A stretch of 64,000 nucleotides of DNA, taken from the NCBI GenBank assembly GCA_001600455.1, contig BCKC01000001.1, positions 1,514,441 through 1,578,440 of the forward strand, read 5' to 3'. Made by a program: the position numbers and the translations under genes. Below are positions 46,009 through 57,415 of the stretch, one piece after another. Numbering within the stretch: position 1 is the stretch's first letter; every line of letters begins with the position of its first letter. The notes beneath the pieces are model-generated. The model saw nothing but the letters and a program-made list of their open reading frames with translations, was not told the origin of the DNA and did not search any database. This DNA is from Endocalyx cinctus. Lineage: Eukaryota; Ascomycota; Sordariomycetes; Amphisphaeriales; Apiosporaceae.

Positions 46009-47741
46009 GCCGCCCAAACCTCGACACGGGAACTCTACGTGAAATTTGACACGTCCATGTAATCTAAATATTTACCACACGGTCGACGTAGGAAATCTAG
46101 AATTGACTAACACCAAAAATACTGTGAGGGACTACGTGCGTAGGCAGGTTACTTAGACGTATGAGATAGCCATTAAGGGCAATGCGAGAGATGGGCCGAG
46201 ATGGGAACACAGAGTGTAGCCTGCGTACTGGGGGGGTTATTCTTCCCACCCTAATCTACGGCCGAGGCGAAGCGAGGGGAGTGAGAGGTTGGTGGGATGT
46301 CAACATGATTAGAAAATATACGTGACACGGTGACCAGACGTTATTGGGGGCGGGGGGGAAGGGGGGCTGGGGAGCAAACCAAGCGAAGCGGGATCGACGG
46401 AGGAGGCCTCGGGTGGGACGAGGTAAAACAAGGGGCTACGCGACGTGGTAAACGCGTGTTTTTGGGGGGCATCAATTGATTGGGTGACGATATAGAAGGG
46501 TTAAAAAAAAAAAAAAAAAGACAAGAAATATGGTGTTAAGCATATTATAGTCGCGTTAGCATTAGGTGAACACTATAGGTACCTAGGTAAATCTGGTATT
46601 TGATTTGAATATATATCTAGGATAGCAATGGCGAGAAGAAGCAAGTAGGTAATTCAAAATAAATACTTGAAGAGATTTAGACGACGCATCTTTGGAGTAT
46701 ACGCAGGGTGAACGAACTAAAGGGATTGATATATTTAGCTTTAGCGGTTCGTGCAAGACGACAAGTTCATGTGTATGCTTTTCGGTGTAAACAGAGAGGC
46801 GACGACTGTCAAGATAAGCAAGGTAAGGAAAGGGGAGAACGCGTGCTAACGAGGAAACGCCGGAATCGGTCTAGCGAGGTAAACAAATCGAAGCCGAGAG
46901 ATGGTCAGCTTGTCTATACCATTTGCCGATGATCGGGGGCGGTCGAAATTTCAAGGGCCGCACACGCATGCGAATAAACGGGGAACAAAAAGGAGGTGGC
47001 GTTTTTGTGTACCTTGCCATCGTGGTCCGTGTGTATCTTGGTTTTACGCCCAGTTTATATGAGGACATAAAGAGATAAAACAGGGCCATGAGAAATAAAA
47101 TTTGAGAGGAGAAAAAAAGTCTCCACGTACTTATTTATTATTATCACCTCCCTTGTACCCGTTATTATTTTGAGGCTCTTTTCCCCCCTTAGTCTCGCGT
47201 CTGTCTGACCACTCAGAGCGAAGAGTAGGTTCAAGGATGTCGACTTCATGTCTTCGTTTTGTCTTAGTCGTTTTCTCTTTCTTTCCACTTGGTGTTGATG
47301 TAAGTCCGGTTTCCCTTAGGTTTATTTTCCGTTTTCATGCTTGAATTTCGATGAAAACGCAGTCCAGTCCTTGCCTAACAACTGTCTCTTGTCTTTTTTC
47401 TCTATTATTACGATCTAGAATATAGGGTATACTTGGAAACGGTGTCCAATACGAAAGTTCTGTTTAGACATCACTGATTATATTAGCGTACCATCTTGCA
47501 AACTTCCCTTTAATATTATCTTTTTTTTTTTAATCAATCAAAAAATTACAAACTCAGATATAACACTACAAAGGAAAAGAAAAAGGAAACCGAAACCATC
47601 GTGATGACTTTAAGAGCTATCCCGATACTACCACACCCTACCCTGCAACTCTTCCATGATTCGTCTGATACATCTCTGAGACACATTTATTTCACCAGAC
47701 ACCTAATTCACTGCTCTCCCACATCTCATGTATTACATGAT

Positions 47742-49283
47742 TTAGCCGTAGGTCGTATTTGACAGGAACGTGACTAGCACAGCACCGTATGCCATTGTGC
47801 CGACTAGGACGTAGCCGACGCGATGCTGGCGGCGTTCATATGATACCAAGGCTATCACAAATACGATGATCGAGACTGCAACGACGGCGAAAGAGGTTTC
47901 CTTCGACAAGGACCCGAGGTACAGTATCCCGATAGGTGTGAGAAGTAGCGAAACAGGTAGCAAAGCTAGTACGAATTTGAGTATGTTGTCTAAGCGTCTG
48001 AGACTGTATTTTTTGAGAACGCCTGACTTTGCCCACGCGTTATTGGTAAGACGGGCACCGAGGATGGGAGCGATCCATTTCTTTAAGTAAATCAAAGTTA
48101 GTTCAGTTCAATATATGCAGATTCGAAGAAGAACGATAGGAGATTTAATGTTGTGATGCTTATCAAAGTAATAATATAATTAAAGTCTAATGACATCCGT
48201 ATAGTATCTCGATAGTGATGGGATAAATGTAGACATTGGAAAGAACTAACTTTAATCCAGGCATTATCCCCGTACAACAGGAACTCGAATCGTTGATGAA
48301 TGGGATCATCGTCAGTAGTGATGTAGTCATCAATAGGTCGATAAGGACTAAGATCTTCGTCGGTGAGCTTAGTCTTTTTCTTTATCCTACGGACCAACCA
48401 TTCGAGTGCTTTCGGGGTGGTGCGGGTGTATGTCTCGGCCTTCTGACTCATGTCTAGTAAATCATCTACGTTACTCGTTAATAGTAGTGCACAAAAACTA
48501 CTTTGACAATTGATGCAAGCAAACAAGGAGAAAAGAATAAACAGAATGAGAATTTAGGATTAATCCAAGCCGACTTACAATACTCTTTAGAAAGTCGATA
48601 CGAATGTGCTATCAAATTCTCTTGTTCAATTGCATCCTTCTCCTCTTCATCCTCGTCATAAACTCCTTGGACAGGTGGCCATTTTCTTGATTTACGGCAC
48701 CACGTCTGGAAGCGTTCTGGGTTAAAGAAATTGACTTTATGGTATTTTCGTTGCATTTCGACATCGAAACTATCGCGGCTGGCTTCGAGGCATGTGATAC
48801 GTTGCATGTAGGAAGTGAGTTGTCGAGATAAAGAATATCTGAAGGCGCGGTAACAGCTTGCGTTCGGATAATGGGACTGGAGCCCCGCAACAGCTTGGAA
48901 GCCGTCCGGTGCGTGGTTGACTAATTTTATCGAGGCGAGTTAGTCCATCAAGAGTTTGTTATTGTAAGGAGGACATGTTTTTTTTGGGTCTCTGTTAATA
49001 AATATTGAACTTACGAACATGCTCGCTCGAGTAAAAGAAGCCTAGATTCTTTCCATTCTTTAACCCCTCTAGAGGTATTGTTAGTTTTCTGGAGCGTCTT
49101 GAAGCAAACGGATTTGTGTTGGTTACCGTCATATAATCTTTTGTGCGTGCTTGTATACATCTTATGCTGGGATGTTGATGACTCTGCTGGGGGGGTTGAA
49201 GTCGGGGGTGCTGCATTCGAATCGTTGCATGGCTGGATATCGGCAAGGGGGATGTCTGGATTGTTTGTTGAAGAGCTCGCCAT
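47742..49283 (-). CDS. DUF6594-family membrane protein
   Basis: Four exons on the minus strand: 49283-49019, 48920-48579, 48465-48251 and 48080-47742; 386 residues. The N-terminus is Ser/Thr/Pro/Gln-rich and disordered. The middle (GFQAVAGLQSHYPNASCYRA with RQLTSYMQRITCLEASRD) has the pattern seen in DUF6594: a short domain followed by a helix pairing Arg/Gln/Leu. A second helix block (SYRLSKEYYDLLDMSQKAET) follows. The C-terminus has three membrane spans (ILKFVLALLPVSLLLTPIGI, FAVVAVSIIVFVIALVSY and YVLVGTMAYGAVLVTFL) joined by a basic ERRQHR loop, exactly the family layout. Intron 1 uses donor GTTCGT and intron 2 acceptor GTAG at 48466; other choices break the frame. Function unknown. Confidence 0.78.
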
Positions 49284-51953
49284 ATTGAATGAAGGATGAA
49301 TCTCAATGCTTGTTGATGTGCCTTTATTTTAATCTACTCAACTGACGGATTGCTTCACTTAAATACAAAAACCAGAACTCTCCATTTGCTTGAAAAATAC
49401 TCCCCTCGAATTATCTGTATCGGATCACAACGTGAAGATCGACGATAGAACATTCCGGGCAAAGAGGCTGTGAATACATTCATGCCTAAATCTGGCCCCC
49501 CGTTGGAGATACCACAGATAGTTGTCATCGGAATCTTGGGGGCAGAAATAATAGAAATAGCAGAAGAGCCTCAAGAAGACGGATAGTGGACTCGACAACG
49601 AAACTGGCGGTGTGATGAAGACAAATGAGGATTGAGGATATTGTTCAACTGACTTCTTTTGAAGATTCACCTGCAGATAACAGAATCACGGAGAAAACAT
49701 TCTGTGCAGATAGAAAGGCTGCCGGGCGACTTAATGGCAGGTTGTTCGGATCCTGAGGGAGGTCCGGTAACAGATCTCTTTGGCTGGCAAAGAAAAAAAA
49801 CAACGACGGCACAAAAGATTTCCGTGGCAAATAGGGGAATAGGAGATCACTCTAAACTCACTCAGCCTCTTTCAGTATAATAGTAGTCGGGCGATACTGT
49901 CGTACTCTCGCGATAATATCTTGGCTCCAAAAGAAACTCGCATTTGGGGGATATTTTCGAGTGCGGCAATTAATTGTCTATCGAAACACTTGTTTTTCTT
50001 TTGTTAGATTGACTGAAAAGAAGCAAATATGGCGAGATGTCGTAGATTTTTAGTAATTATGGTGACAATAATGATGGGAAATGATGGAAAGCAAAGGACT
50101 ATAATTATGCAAATTGCAGGTAAATAACATGAGGCTTCGAAGAACGGTTGAAATCTGACACCGGGATGGTAGATAAAGGCTCTATCCTCGGCCTCGGTAG
50201 TTTAAGTAAGAATAGTACGTTGGTTAGATAGAAGGATTGACTATGAAATAAAACCGCGTAACTATACCTGACGCCGCGTATTCTTTTCAGAGAGCCTTAT
50301 CTCATTACGAGCCAGAGTACCCATCTAAGGTAGGTATATAATAGATCGCTATGCCGAACGTTTCTTTTTTGTCTTGCCGTCGTGCGTTCACAATCTCCGC
50401 CCTCTTCTTGTTGGCAAGATAGGTAGACAGGTAAGATAGGCCCGCCCTTGACACCAACACGGCAAAAGATGCGGGGGTCCAAAAGGCCACTAGCTGAATA
50501 GGAAAGGTCGGATTATTCACGATCTTGAAGATTTGTACTTCCTAATAGAGATCTTTATTTACCTAGGTAGATATGTAAATTCTACACGTAGAGAATTAAG
50601 CTAATAAACATTTGATACTGTAAATAGTTCAGATCGCGTGAAAACCAACCCCCAAGACAACAGACCATTACCACCATCGCAAAGTTTGAACAGTAGTTAT
50701 CTAAATACTCAAGCACCGAATAAGGAAAAGGTTCAGTATTAATACTTGATTTGAGAAACTTTCTGGCTGCCTGGTTAGGTAGTAAAGTGGTCATGATTTA
50801 TAATCTTCTCTTAGAAAGTAAACTAACAAGAACAAGGTACGTTTAATAGTGGAGAGTCTGCGCTATAACTGCTAACACTCTTTACATACTTGACTTATAC
50901 GATAACTTCTCGCGTATCCGAATAATTACCTCTTAAATATATTAAATAATAAATAATGATTTATTATAACTACTTGCTAGGCCTGCTCGATGAGTTATCT
51001 ATATATCTATATATATACCTAGGTATAAAGCAATTGGCTGTATCAAATTGATAGGTACTTAAGTACGTATTATGAGCGTTCTCATCTCAACCCCTAGTCT
51101 TGCCCATTAATACTCCCTGGGATAAACAAGTAAGGGCCATATTCTAGGCTACAGATTCTTCTGAGCTGGCATAAATATCCATATACAAGTGCATATTTCC
51201 TGCGGGCCCTCCTCGACCTTTTACGGCTGCATCTTTTTAATCTCCCCCTTTCCTCCTTTATCGATGATACTTCCAAACTTTACAACTTTTAACCTCTAAG
51301 TCTTTCTAGAGACAATATTCATCAAATTCTCAGCAACGAACTAGTTTGTATATACTCGATGTGAGGGCTATAAAATACCATACCACCAATACCGATCGAT
51401 ATCTGAGACCACCTTCAGTCTTGATTTTTTTTTTTTCGCCAGCGACAACCACGTTTTCCCTCCGTCTTCGAGGCATGCACCCTCCTACGTAAAGTTAACG
51501 ATGAGATGCTTCCAAATACCCCTCTTTTGCTGCAAATCATTCCCCCCCAACACTGGGGTATCGTTTTGGAGGAACACACTTCGATAAACACACTCGATAC
51601 TGAGACAATATTAAAGGAAAAAAAAAAAAAGACAGAGAGAGAAATAGGATAAGTCTTGCTAAAGATGTTATCATTGAAATCGTTCACTTGGGTTATGATT
51701 GATTACCCCTGGAAGTTTTGTTCATCCTCGTCAACGGGTTTAAATCGGCAGCTAGTTTAGGGGCTCCTAGACCGACTCAAATAAGAATCCATCTGCCTCT
51801 TAATCCATCAATTCAATTCACAACCTACTTCATCATCCCTCTTCTGCGTCACATACCAAATCAAAATTATGTTTGTTCTTCGCTAATACTAGAGACTATA
51901 GGCATGAGAAAGTACCGCAAAAAAAAAACTGTTGAGAGCTACCTAGATAGGCA

Positions 51954-52102
51954 ATCCGCTTGACTGCCACCTCAACCCTGCCAAGAGGCTAAACTACTTT
52001 TAGAAAGCTATCAAATGCACGATATACGTGGCTCGTGCACTTATCGATTAGCCCAAAATGTGTTTAGCATCTTGGCAGGGTTGAGGTGGCAGTCAAGCGG
52101 AT
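51954..52102. mobile_element. foldback/MITE-like element with 32-bp perfect terminal inverted repeats
   Basis: The left end (51954-51985), starting ATCCGCTTGACTGCCACC, is the exact reverse complement of the right end (52071-52102). The match continues imperfectly inward (AGGCTAAAC against ATGCTAAAC), and the centre holds a second small hairpin, TGCACGA (52016-52022) with TCGTGCA (52033-52039). The whole 149 bases can therefore fold into one long hairpin. A GCA triplet flanks both ends (51951-51953 and 52103-52105), a possible short target duplication. No coding capacity. Features fit a non-autonomous DNA transposon (MITE); the parent element is not in the window. Confidence 0.75.
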
Positions 52103-53480
52103 GCAGGGGGTACCAGCTACTTAGCTACTCAGCCACAACGACTCGATCCATCCCCTTTAGCTACTAGCCACATATACTCACTATAACACCTTACGCCACT
52201 TCTGAGTGCGTAGATGTGTAATAGCTGCGGAACAGCATCGCAATATGCTCTAGGTTTTCATCGATATCTTTCTTTCTTTCTTCTTCTTTTATACTCCAAA
52301 GAAGTATGAAATTTAATTTGGTCTTCGATCGAAAAGAAATTCAAAGAATGGGGCTGGCATAGGGTGTGCTTCGCCTCTCACACAGTTACGCGCATGAGTT
52401 TTGTCAATTACCTAAGTCTCAGGGTTGGGCAGATGATATAGGTTTCCTCGGAAAATGAAGGCATAAGGAATACTGCCTCGTGGGGTCTCTCATCTATTGA
52501 GTCTCTTATCTATTGGTCTAGAGTCGTACCTACAGCTCTCTGGAACAATGGTATTATCATTGTTGGCGGTACATGGGCCAAAAGAGAGCGAGCCGAAACA
52601 GAATAAACACTGACCAGGGGGCCGCGGAAACTCCCTAGCGCCCCCCTAGGGTATAGCAGCCTTAACTAACTTATAGTGGATTTTATTTTGGGCATCTTAA
52701 GTGTCCCGCTAATTCAACTATTCAATGGAGAACCACTTCTTAAGGTTTTAGGCTCTCTAGAGGAGGTGTCTAGAAGGTTAGATGCACTAAGAGGCCTCTT
52801 GAAAGTAGTGGGTCGGATATACTAACATCCAACTAGCCCCCGGACTTTTAGAAGTATACATACACCGTATGTATTTCGAGTTTTTATTTCAACATTTACC
52901 CCACAGAAGATGAGATTAGTATACGCCTTTTCTTTATTTAAAGGCGATAACCTTTGAAACATAGTGCAAAACTTACGGCCGCAATCGGTACCTTTGAACT
53001 CTTAACAGAAGGAACTAATTTACTTATTAATTCGAAAAGACCTCGCGAGGATCCTTCCTTGATGCTCCTATAAAGGCAAAGGAGAATTACTAAAATCTTT
53101 TCTTCACCATTATTACATTACAAACTGATCGACGGGTTCTACAGGCATATCAAGAGGTGATAATACAGTTTGGATGGCTGTGCTGTTAATGTTTTCGGAT
53201 ACTGAGTATTTGAGTGATTAGACAAGGGGTGGTATTTAGAGGGGAAACCTATCTTGGTCAAGACAGCTCACTACACCCATCACATTTTTTTTCCACCCCA
53301 TATATAGATAAATCAAAATAAATAAACAATGAATATCTACTCTTTTTTTTTTTTTTTGAAAAAAAAAAAAAAAAAGGACGCTATGCTACAAACATCTCTT
53401 TCTCCACCTACTTGTACTGTTTATTCTTCATTATGGATACATACATGTATGATTATGATAGTCTAATCCTTATGTAGTTA

Positions 53481-53515
53481 TTTTATTTTATTTTATTTTA
53501 TTTTATTTTATTTTA
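53481..53515. repeat. (TTTTA)n pentanucleotide microsatellite
   Basis: Seven tandem copies of TTTTA, about 110 bases upstream of a TATA box, in the promoter region of the small orphan gene. Confidence 0.9.
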
Positions 53516-53622
53516 TTTATTTGTTATTAAGATTTTCTTCGTGGGGCTTATTGTTTGGTCTGCACGCATACCGAGACTGGTTCATACGAACGCGACGCCA
53601 TGGCCTTCCCGGGTTTCTAAAG

Positions 53623-53630
53623 TATAAAAA
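53623..53630 (+). promoter_or_regulatory. TATA box of small orphan gene
   Basis: TATAAAAA in a GC-richer context (AGTATAAAAAGGCCTG). About 35-70 bases downstream lie CA-rich motifs suited to transcription start (CATCTTAGACAT, CAACAAGACAACACAG). A donor GTGAGC at 53723, a CTGAC branch site near 53803 and an AG ending at 53820 outline a 98-nt intron in the 5' UTR. Confidence 0.55.
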
Positions 53631-53922
53631 GGCCTGCCCTCCGACGATTGAACATCGAAACTATCCATCTTAGACATATTTCTTCAACAAGACAACACAG
53701 AGGGAAGCATAAACACAACGAGGTGAGCTACCCCTTGCTGAATCTATCATACACATCTCATATACCATCCAAGATCTAAATATTTCCCACTACTCTCATC
53801 TACTGACAAGACCGGATCAGAATAAGCAATTGGTTCCCGTAAAGCCCACCTGACCGACCTTCCTACACTCTATTACCTTACTGCCTCGGTACACCATCTT
53901 TGTCGTTCAAACGATCACAATC

Positions 53923-54072
53923 ATGCCGCCTACGACCACCCCGCCTCCAAAACACGACGAGGCCAACGTCTCCAAGGCCGTGTCATCTGGACCGAATGAT
54001 GACTCTGAGCCATCAAGTCCGACGTGGGATAAGTCTGGAGATCTTGCGGGGTCATCTGTTGGTAGCAGTTAA
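53923..54072 (+). CDS. small orphan protein, Pro/Ser/Asp-rich, 49 residues
   Basis: Open frame from an ATG in good context (ACAATCATG) to TAA, 49 residues, starting MPPTTTPPPKHDEANVSKAV and ending in GDLAGSSVGSS. The codons are GC-ending, unlike surrounding DNA. A TATA box 300 bases upstream and a 5' UTR intron support transcription. The protein lacks a signal peptide, membrane span or Cys and is probably intrinsically disordered. I do not recognise it. It may be a small stress- or starvation-induced protein, as fungal genes with this promoter layout often are, but that is only a guess. It lies 144 bases before an LTR-like repeat copy; its 3' end might have been cut short by that insertion. 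Confidence 0.5.
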   Translation: MPPTTTPPPKHDEANVSKAVSSGPNDDSEPSSPTWDKSGDLAGSSVGSS

Positions 54073-54215
54073 ATCTGTTTCTATCTAGAGCATCGGCCAC
54101 ACGTATTTCGTCTAGCTACTTCCTCGCAGCTACCCGGAAGGTGACTCGAGTAATAGAACGTGTATATAAGCCATGCTTCCGTTTCCTGTCAAAGAAGGAG
54201 GACTAGTGCCAGGGA

Positions 54216-54417
54216 TGTCAGGTGGGGCACTTAGTTAGAAGCGTGGCTACGGCGACCCTCCGGGTCGCTCACGTAGAAGAAGTCTATATAAGGAGGGGCT
54301 TCCGCCCTTCGAGAGAGATAGAAAGGTCAATAATCAATGAAGTTATTTATTAGGTTATCAGGTTTACACTGCTAAGCTCTGGCTACGTAACTGCGCGACA
54401 CTACACTCCAACGTACC
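54216..54417 (+). repeat. LTR-like dispersed repeat, copy C (plus)
   Basis: Begins TGTCAGGTGGGGCACTTAG, contains TCTATATAAGGAGG with GCTTCCGCCC, then GAAAGGTCAATAATCAATGA, then CACTGCTAAGCTCTGGC and CTACACTCCAACGTACC. Block order is the same as in copies A and B. The preceding bases CCAGGGA are also shared with copy D, so the true left edge may be a few bases further out. Confidence 0.65.
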
Positions 54418-54552
54418 GTTTATTAAAGTCACGTGAATGCTTAACGGTGAACTTAGCCTCTGTTTATGTCGGTAGGCTGACGATAATACCGTAGAAATGT
54501 TTTTGTAAGCTATCGTATACAACTAGGCATCTACGAATGCGCCTACCAGGGA

Positions 54553-54760
54553 TATCAGTTCACCGATTTCCTTTGCTGCTTGCCGATAGGTACTCTGAAG
54601 GTAGCTTAGACAGAGCACATCTATCCGTATAAAAGGGAGGCTACCGCCTCGTAGATAGGATAGCGAGGCTAAAAAAACATGATTAGGCTCTTAAGCTATA
54701 CTACTGTTCCACTTCTAGGCTCCGTTTACGTAACTGCGCTACCCTACATCTCAACATACC
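54553..54760 (+). repeat. LTR-like dispersed repeat, copy D (plus, most diverged)
   Basis: Begins TATCAGTTCACC, preceded by the same CCAGGGA as copy C, then CCGTATAAAAGGGAGGCTAC, and ends TTCTAGGCTCCGTTTACG, TAACTGCG and CTACATCTCAACATACC. It stands in direct orientation 135 bases after copy C. The changes relative to copy C at the start (TGTC to TATC) and end (CACTCC to CATCTC) are partly G-to-A and C-to-T. Confidence 0.55.
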
Positions 54761-57214
54761 CAAACCTACCCCTCACATCCTCTATCAATTTCCCCCTGTC
54801 AGCCTGTGTCTACTTACACGCACGGTGATCATTACACCTAAGATGCACATGATGGAAGGGATTATGGAGATTGGATGACTATGAAATTATAGTACAGGGC
54901 CCCCTCTGCATGGAATAAAGAAACTTGATATGTGACAGAAATAAAAAGTTCGGTGATTGAAAGTATAACCGAGTGCAGTCCAGGCTGTGCGATAAGAAGC
55001 ACTCATACTACACGTGGCATAGTTTCGAATATTTTCATGTGCCGAGAGAACGTATCAATGTAACTGTCTGTTCAAACAAATGTCACCAAAACAGATTAAA
55101 CGATAGATTATGGCCAACATCCCATCGGATCGCGACCTGTTCCGCCGATCTACAAACATAGCAAGGTAGTGAATCTCGCTTTCAGCTTTTCTCTCGCTCT
55201 GTGTCGTGCAGCCCGGGATGAGATGCGAGTCTGCGAGAGAGGCAAGGTTTCGTTGAGATGCGGCGTAGCCAACAGGAAACTATCCCCGTTCATGTCAGTT
55301 AGCGTATCCTAGTCTCGTCTCTCGCTCGACCTATAGGCAGACTTCCCCGCGTACGCGCATAGTCAGACCCCGGCCCACCTCGTTGCCCTCGATACCAAAA
55401 AGGTGACTGATCTGCTGGCACGAAATCGCCACACGTCGATGGGAATATGCGAGGTAAGACGGTGATCGGTTTATCAGGTAATATGCGATTTGCATTTCGA
55501 GACCCCACCTAGTATCCAAGTGAGTAAAAGGGGTATCTCTCCACACTAGTCTGGTTATGCTCGACCGCTTAATCTTGGCCTGCCTACTTACTAGACAGGT
55601 ACGCTTCCAGTCAAGCTTCAATCCCCCCCTGGTATCCCGTTATGCAGGGCACAGCGTGCTATACATATTATTAAAGTGAAAATTGTGGAGTGTCGTATGC
55701 TCTTCACCTAAATCCCTTGTCAGAATGCCAGTTATGCTCTAGGCTAGCCGATTCTCATACAACAACCCTACAAGGGGGATGGGGGTGGGGGCGAGACTAT
55801 TGCAATGATACTATGTAGCTAGTACGTAGAAAGCAGCTTAGAATCTAGACCGTTTTCTTGGATAACTAGTCTTTGGTAGTAGAAAATCCTAGCCGAAAAC
55901 CGAAATACGCCTGAACGAGCGACGTTTGGATTAATATCGGGAATACGGCATAGATTTCAAGATTGGCTTAGTTTCTCGATGTTAACTCATGTACAATATT
56001 TGACATTAGTTTCCCGGAATCTCCATTCCCCGTTCCGGGTTTTTATTATTCTCTATTTTAAGATTTGTTTTCTTTAAGGAATACCTAGTAATAAGAATAA
56101 AATATTCTCCGAAATTACTTGTGTTACACACCTTGTAGAGGCCTGTCTGCCTTGCCATTACGAGGTACCCTGTAATCATACGCGTCTCAATTGATCTGTA
56201 ATAGTAGGCATATCGTCATATAGAATACTGTGGATAAATTTACAGGCAGTAAACAGCTCGTCTCATGTTGACAGACTCTAACTGGGGTGGGAAAAGTTTT
56301 TCATCCCCCCCCCCCCTTCTTATTATTTCTTTCCATTACCTTCCCCTTCTTTCTGTCGTTCTTTCCTTTAGTATCCATGTTTGTGCGCCAAATAACCTTG
56401 AACGGGGATAAATCTGCTGCATAATCCCCGTGCTGGATGCCAGGGGACTGCTTGTTGAAGATGATTCAATATGCTGGGTTCCTTGTCCTATCGTGACTCA
56501 AGTACTGCCTTTACATAGTAAAATGAATTATCTAGAACCTAGATTTACCAAATAAACGGCGCGTACAGTTATTCTTTTGCATATATGTGGGTTTCCGAGA
56601 GCTACTGTACGGAAAGGACAGCCCGGTACTTCGCCCCCGTCCGGATGGACCAGTATTGCAGAATGTCATTCATAGTGCCCTGCCACCATAGGACACAAGT
56701 CAAAGCCATCCGTTAGCAGCCATCCCCTTTAGATACCACATAGTACCATACAAAAAGTAATAAAACTACTATACCATAGATAACAACGAAGACTAATAAA
56801 AAATATAAATTTAGCACATAAAAAATGAATATATATATATATATATGAAATTTTAGATATATTATTTTTCTGATTTTTTATATACTAATATTATATTCTT
56901 GTTAGTTTTCGTTACTATGTTATGGTATAGTATAGTATAGTGAAACTTTTGATATCGATAGTTTTGTATGGTACAGTATGCTACTTGAGAGAGATAGCAT
57001 GTAACAGGGTACTTGGACTTACTCGTTTCTTGCCTGTTTACCTTTTTTTTTTCTCAGTTGGAGATGATTTTATTTGCTTAAAACGATATACATACTTACT
57101 TATTGCGTTAATATAACCAATGGTTGGAATTATTCCAAGAGGTAACTATAATTATGTTCCTGTCAATCACGTCTTATCCCGAAGCTGTTTGAAACGGTCT
57201 TTTTCCTTTGTGAG

Positions 57215-57415
57215 TCAGAAAAATTGGGTCAATACATCTAACAGAGTAGAATAATTTTCTATACTCTTCTCTTCGATCTCGCTTAAATTTTCATGTGGAG
57301 CCGAAGGATCATCAAGAAGGACAATAATATAATGTTGGTTTCCAATACTAATTACAGCGTGGCCTAAAATTTGGCCTCCTTCAGGTCCGAGCAGGGATAT
57401 ACTCAACAATAACAT
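57215..57415 (-). pseudogene. possible gene relic, 66-codon ORF
   Basis: Isolated minus-strand ORF whose translation looks protein-like: GPEGGQILGHAVISIGNQ, then an acidic amphipathic stretch (NLSEIEEKSIENYSTLLDVL). It is AT-rich with no nearby splice partner, and I recognise no family. Could be a fragment of a decayed gene or chance. Confidence 0.2.

Larger units (their letters stand above)
44136..47741. other. 3.6-kb intergenic region with repeat copies
   Basis: No supported gene. Contains a CA microsatellite (44689-44731), two copies of an LTR-like repeat in opposite orientation (45066-45278 and 45426-45645), a 27-base A run at 45982-46008, and G-rich patches near 46345-46375 and 46461. 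Short ORFs at 44982-45233 and 46708-46932 have no recognisable product; the first lies in a repeat copy. Confidence 0.5.
49284..53622. other. 4.3-kb gene-poor region with foldback element
   Basis: No supported gene. It contains the 149-bp inverted-repeat element at 51954-52102, T and A runs at 53343-53376, and a TTTTA pentanucleotide tract at 53481-53515. The DNA near 52600-52870 is moderately GC-rich but has no long ORF; it may be an old transposon remnant. Short ORFs (49425-50520 and 51094-51963) are unconvincing. Confidence 0.5.

Noticed and set aside
55299..55621. Two overlapping minus-strand ORFs
   Set aside because: Considered as transposase or reverse-transcriptase relics, but no DDE, YxDD or zinc motif is visible.
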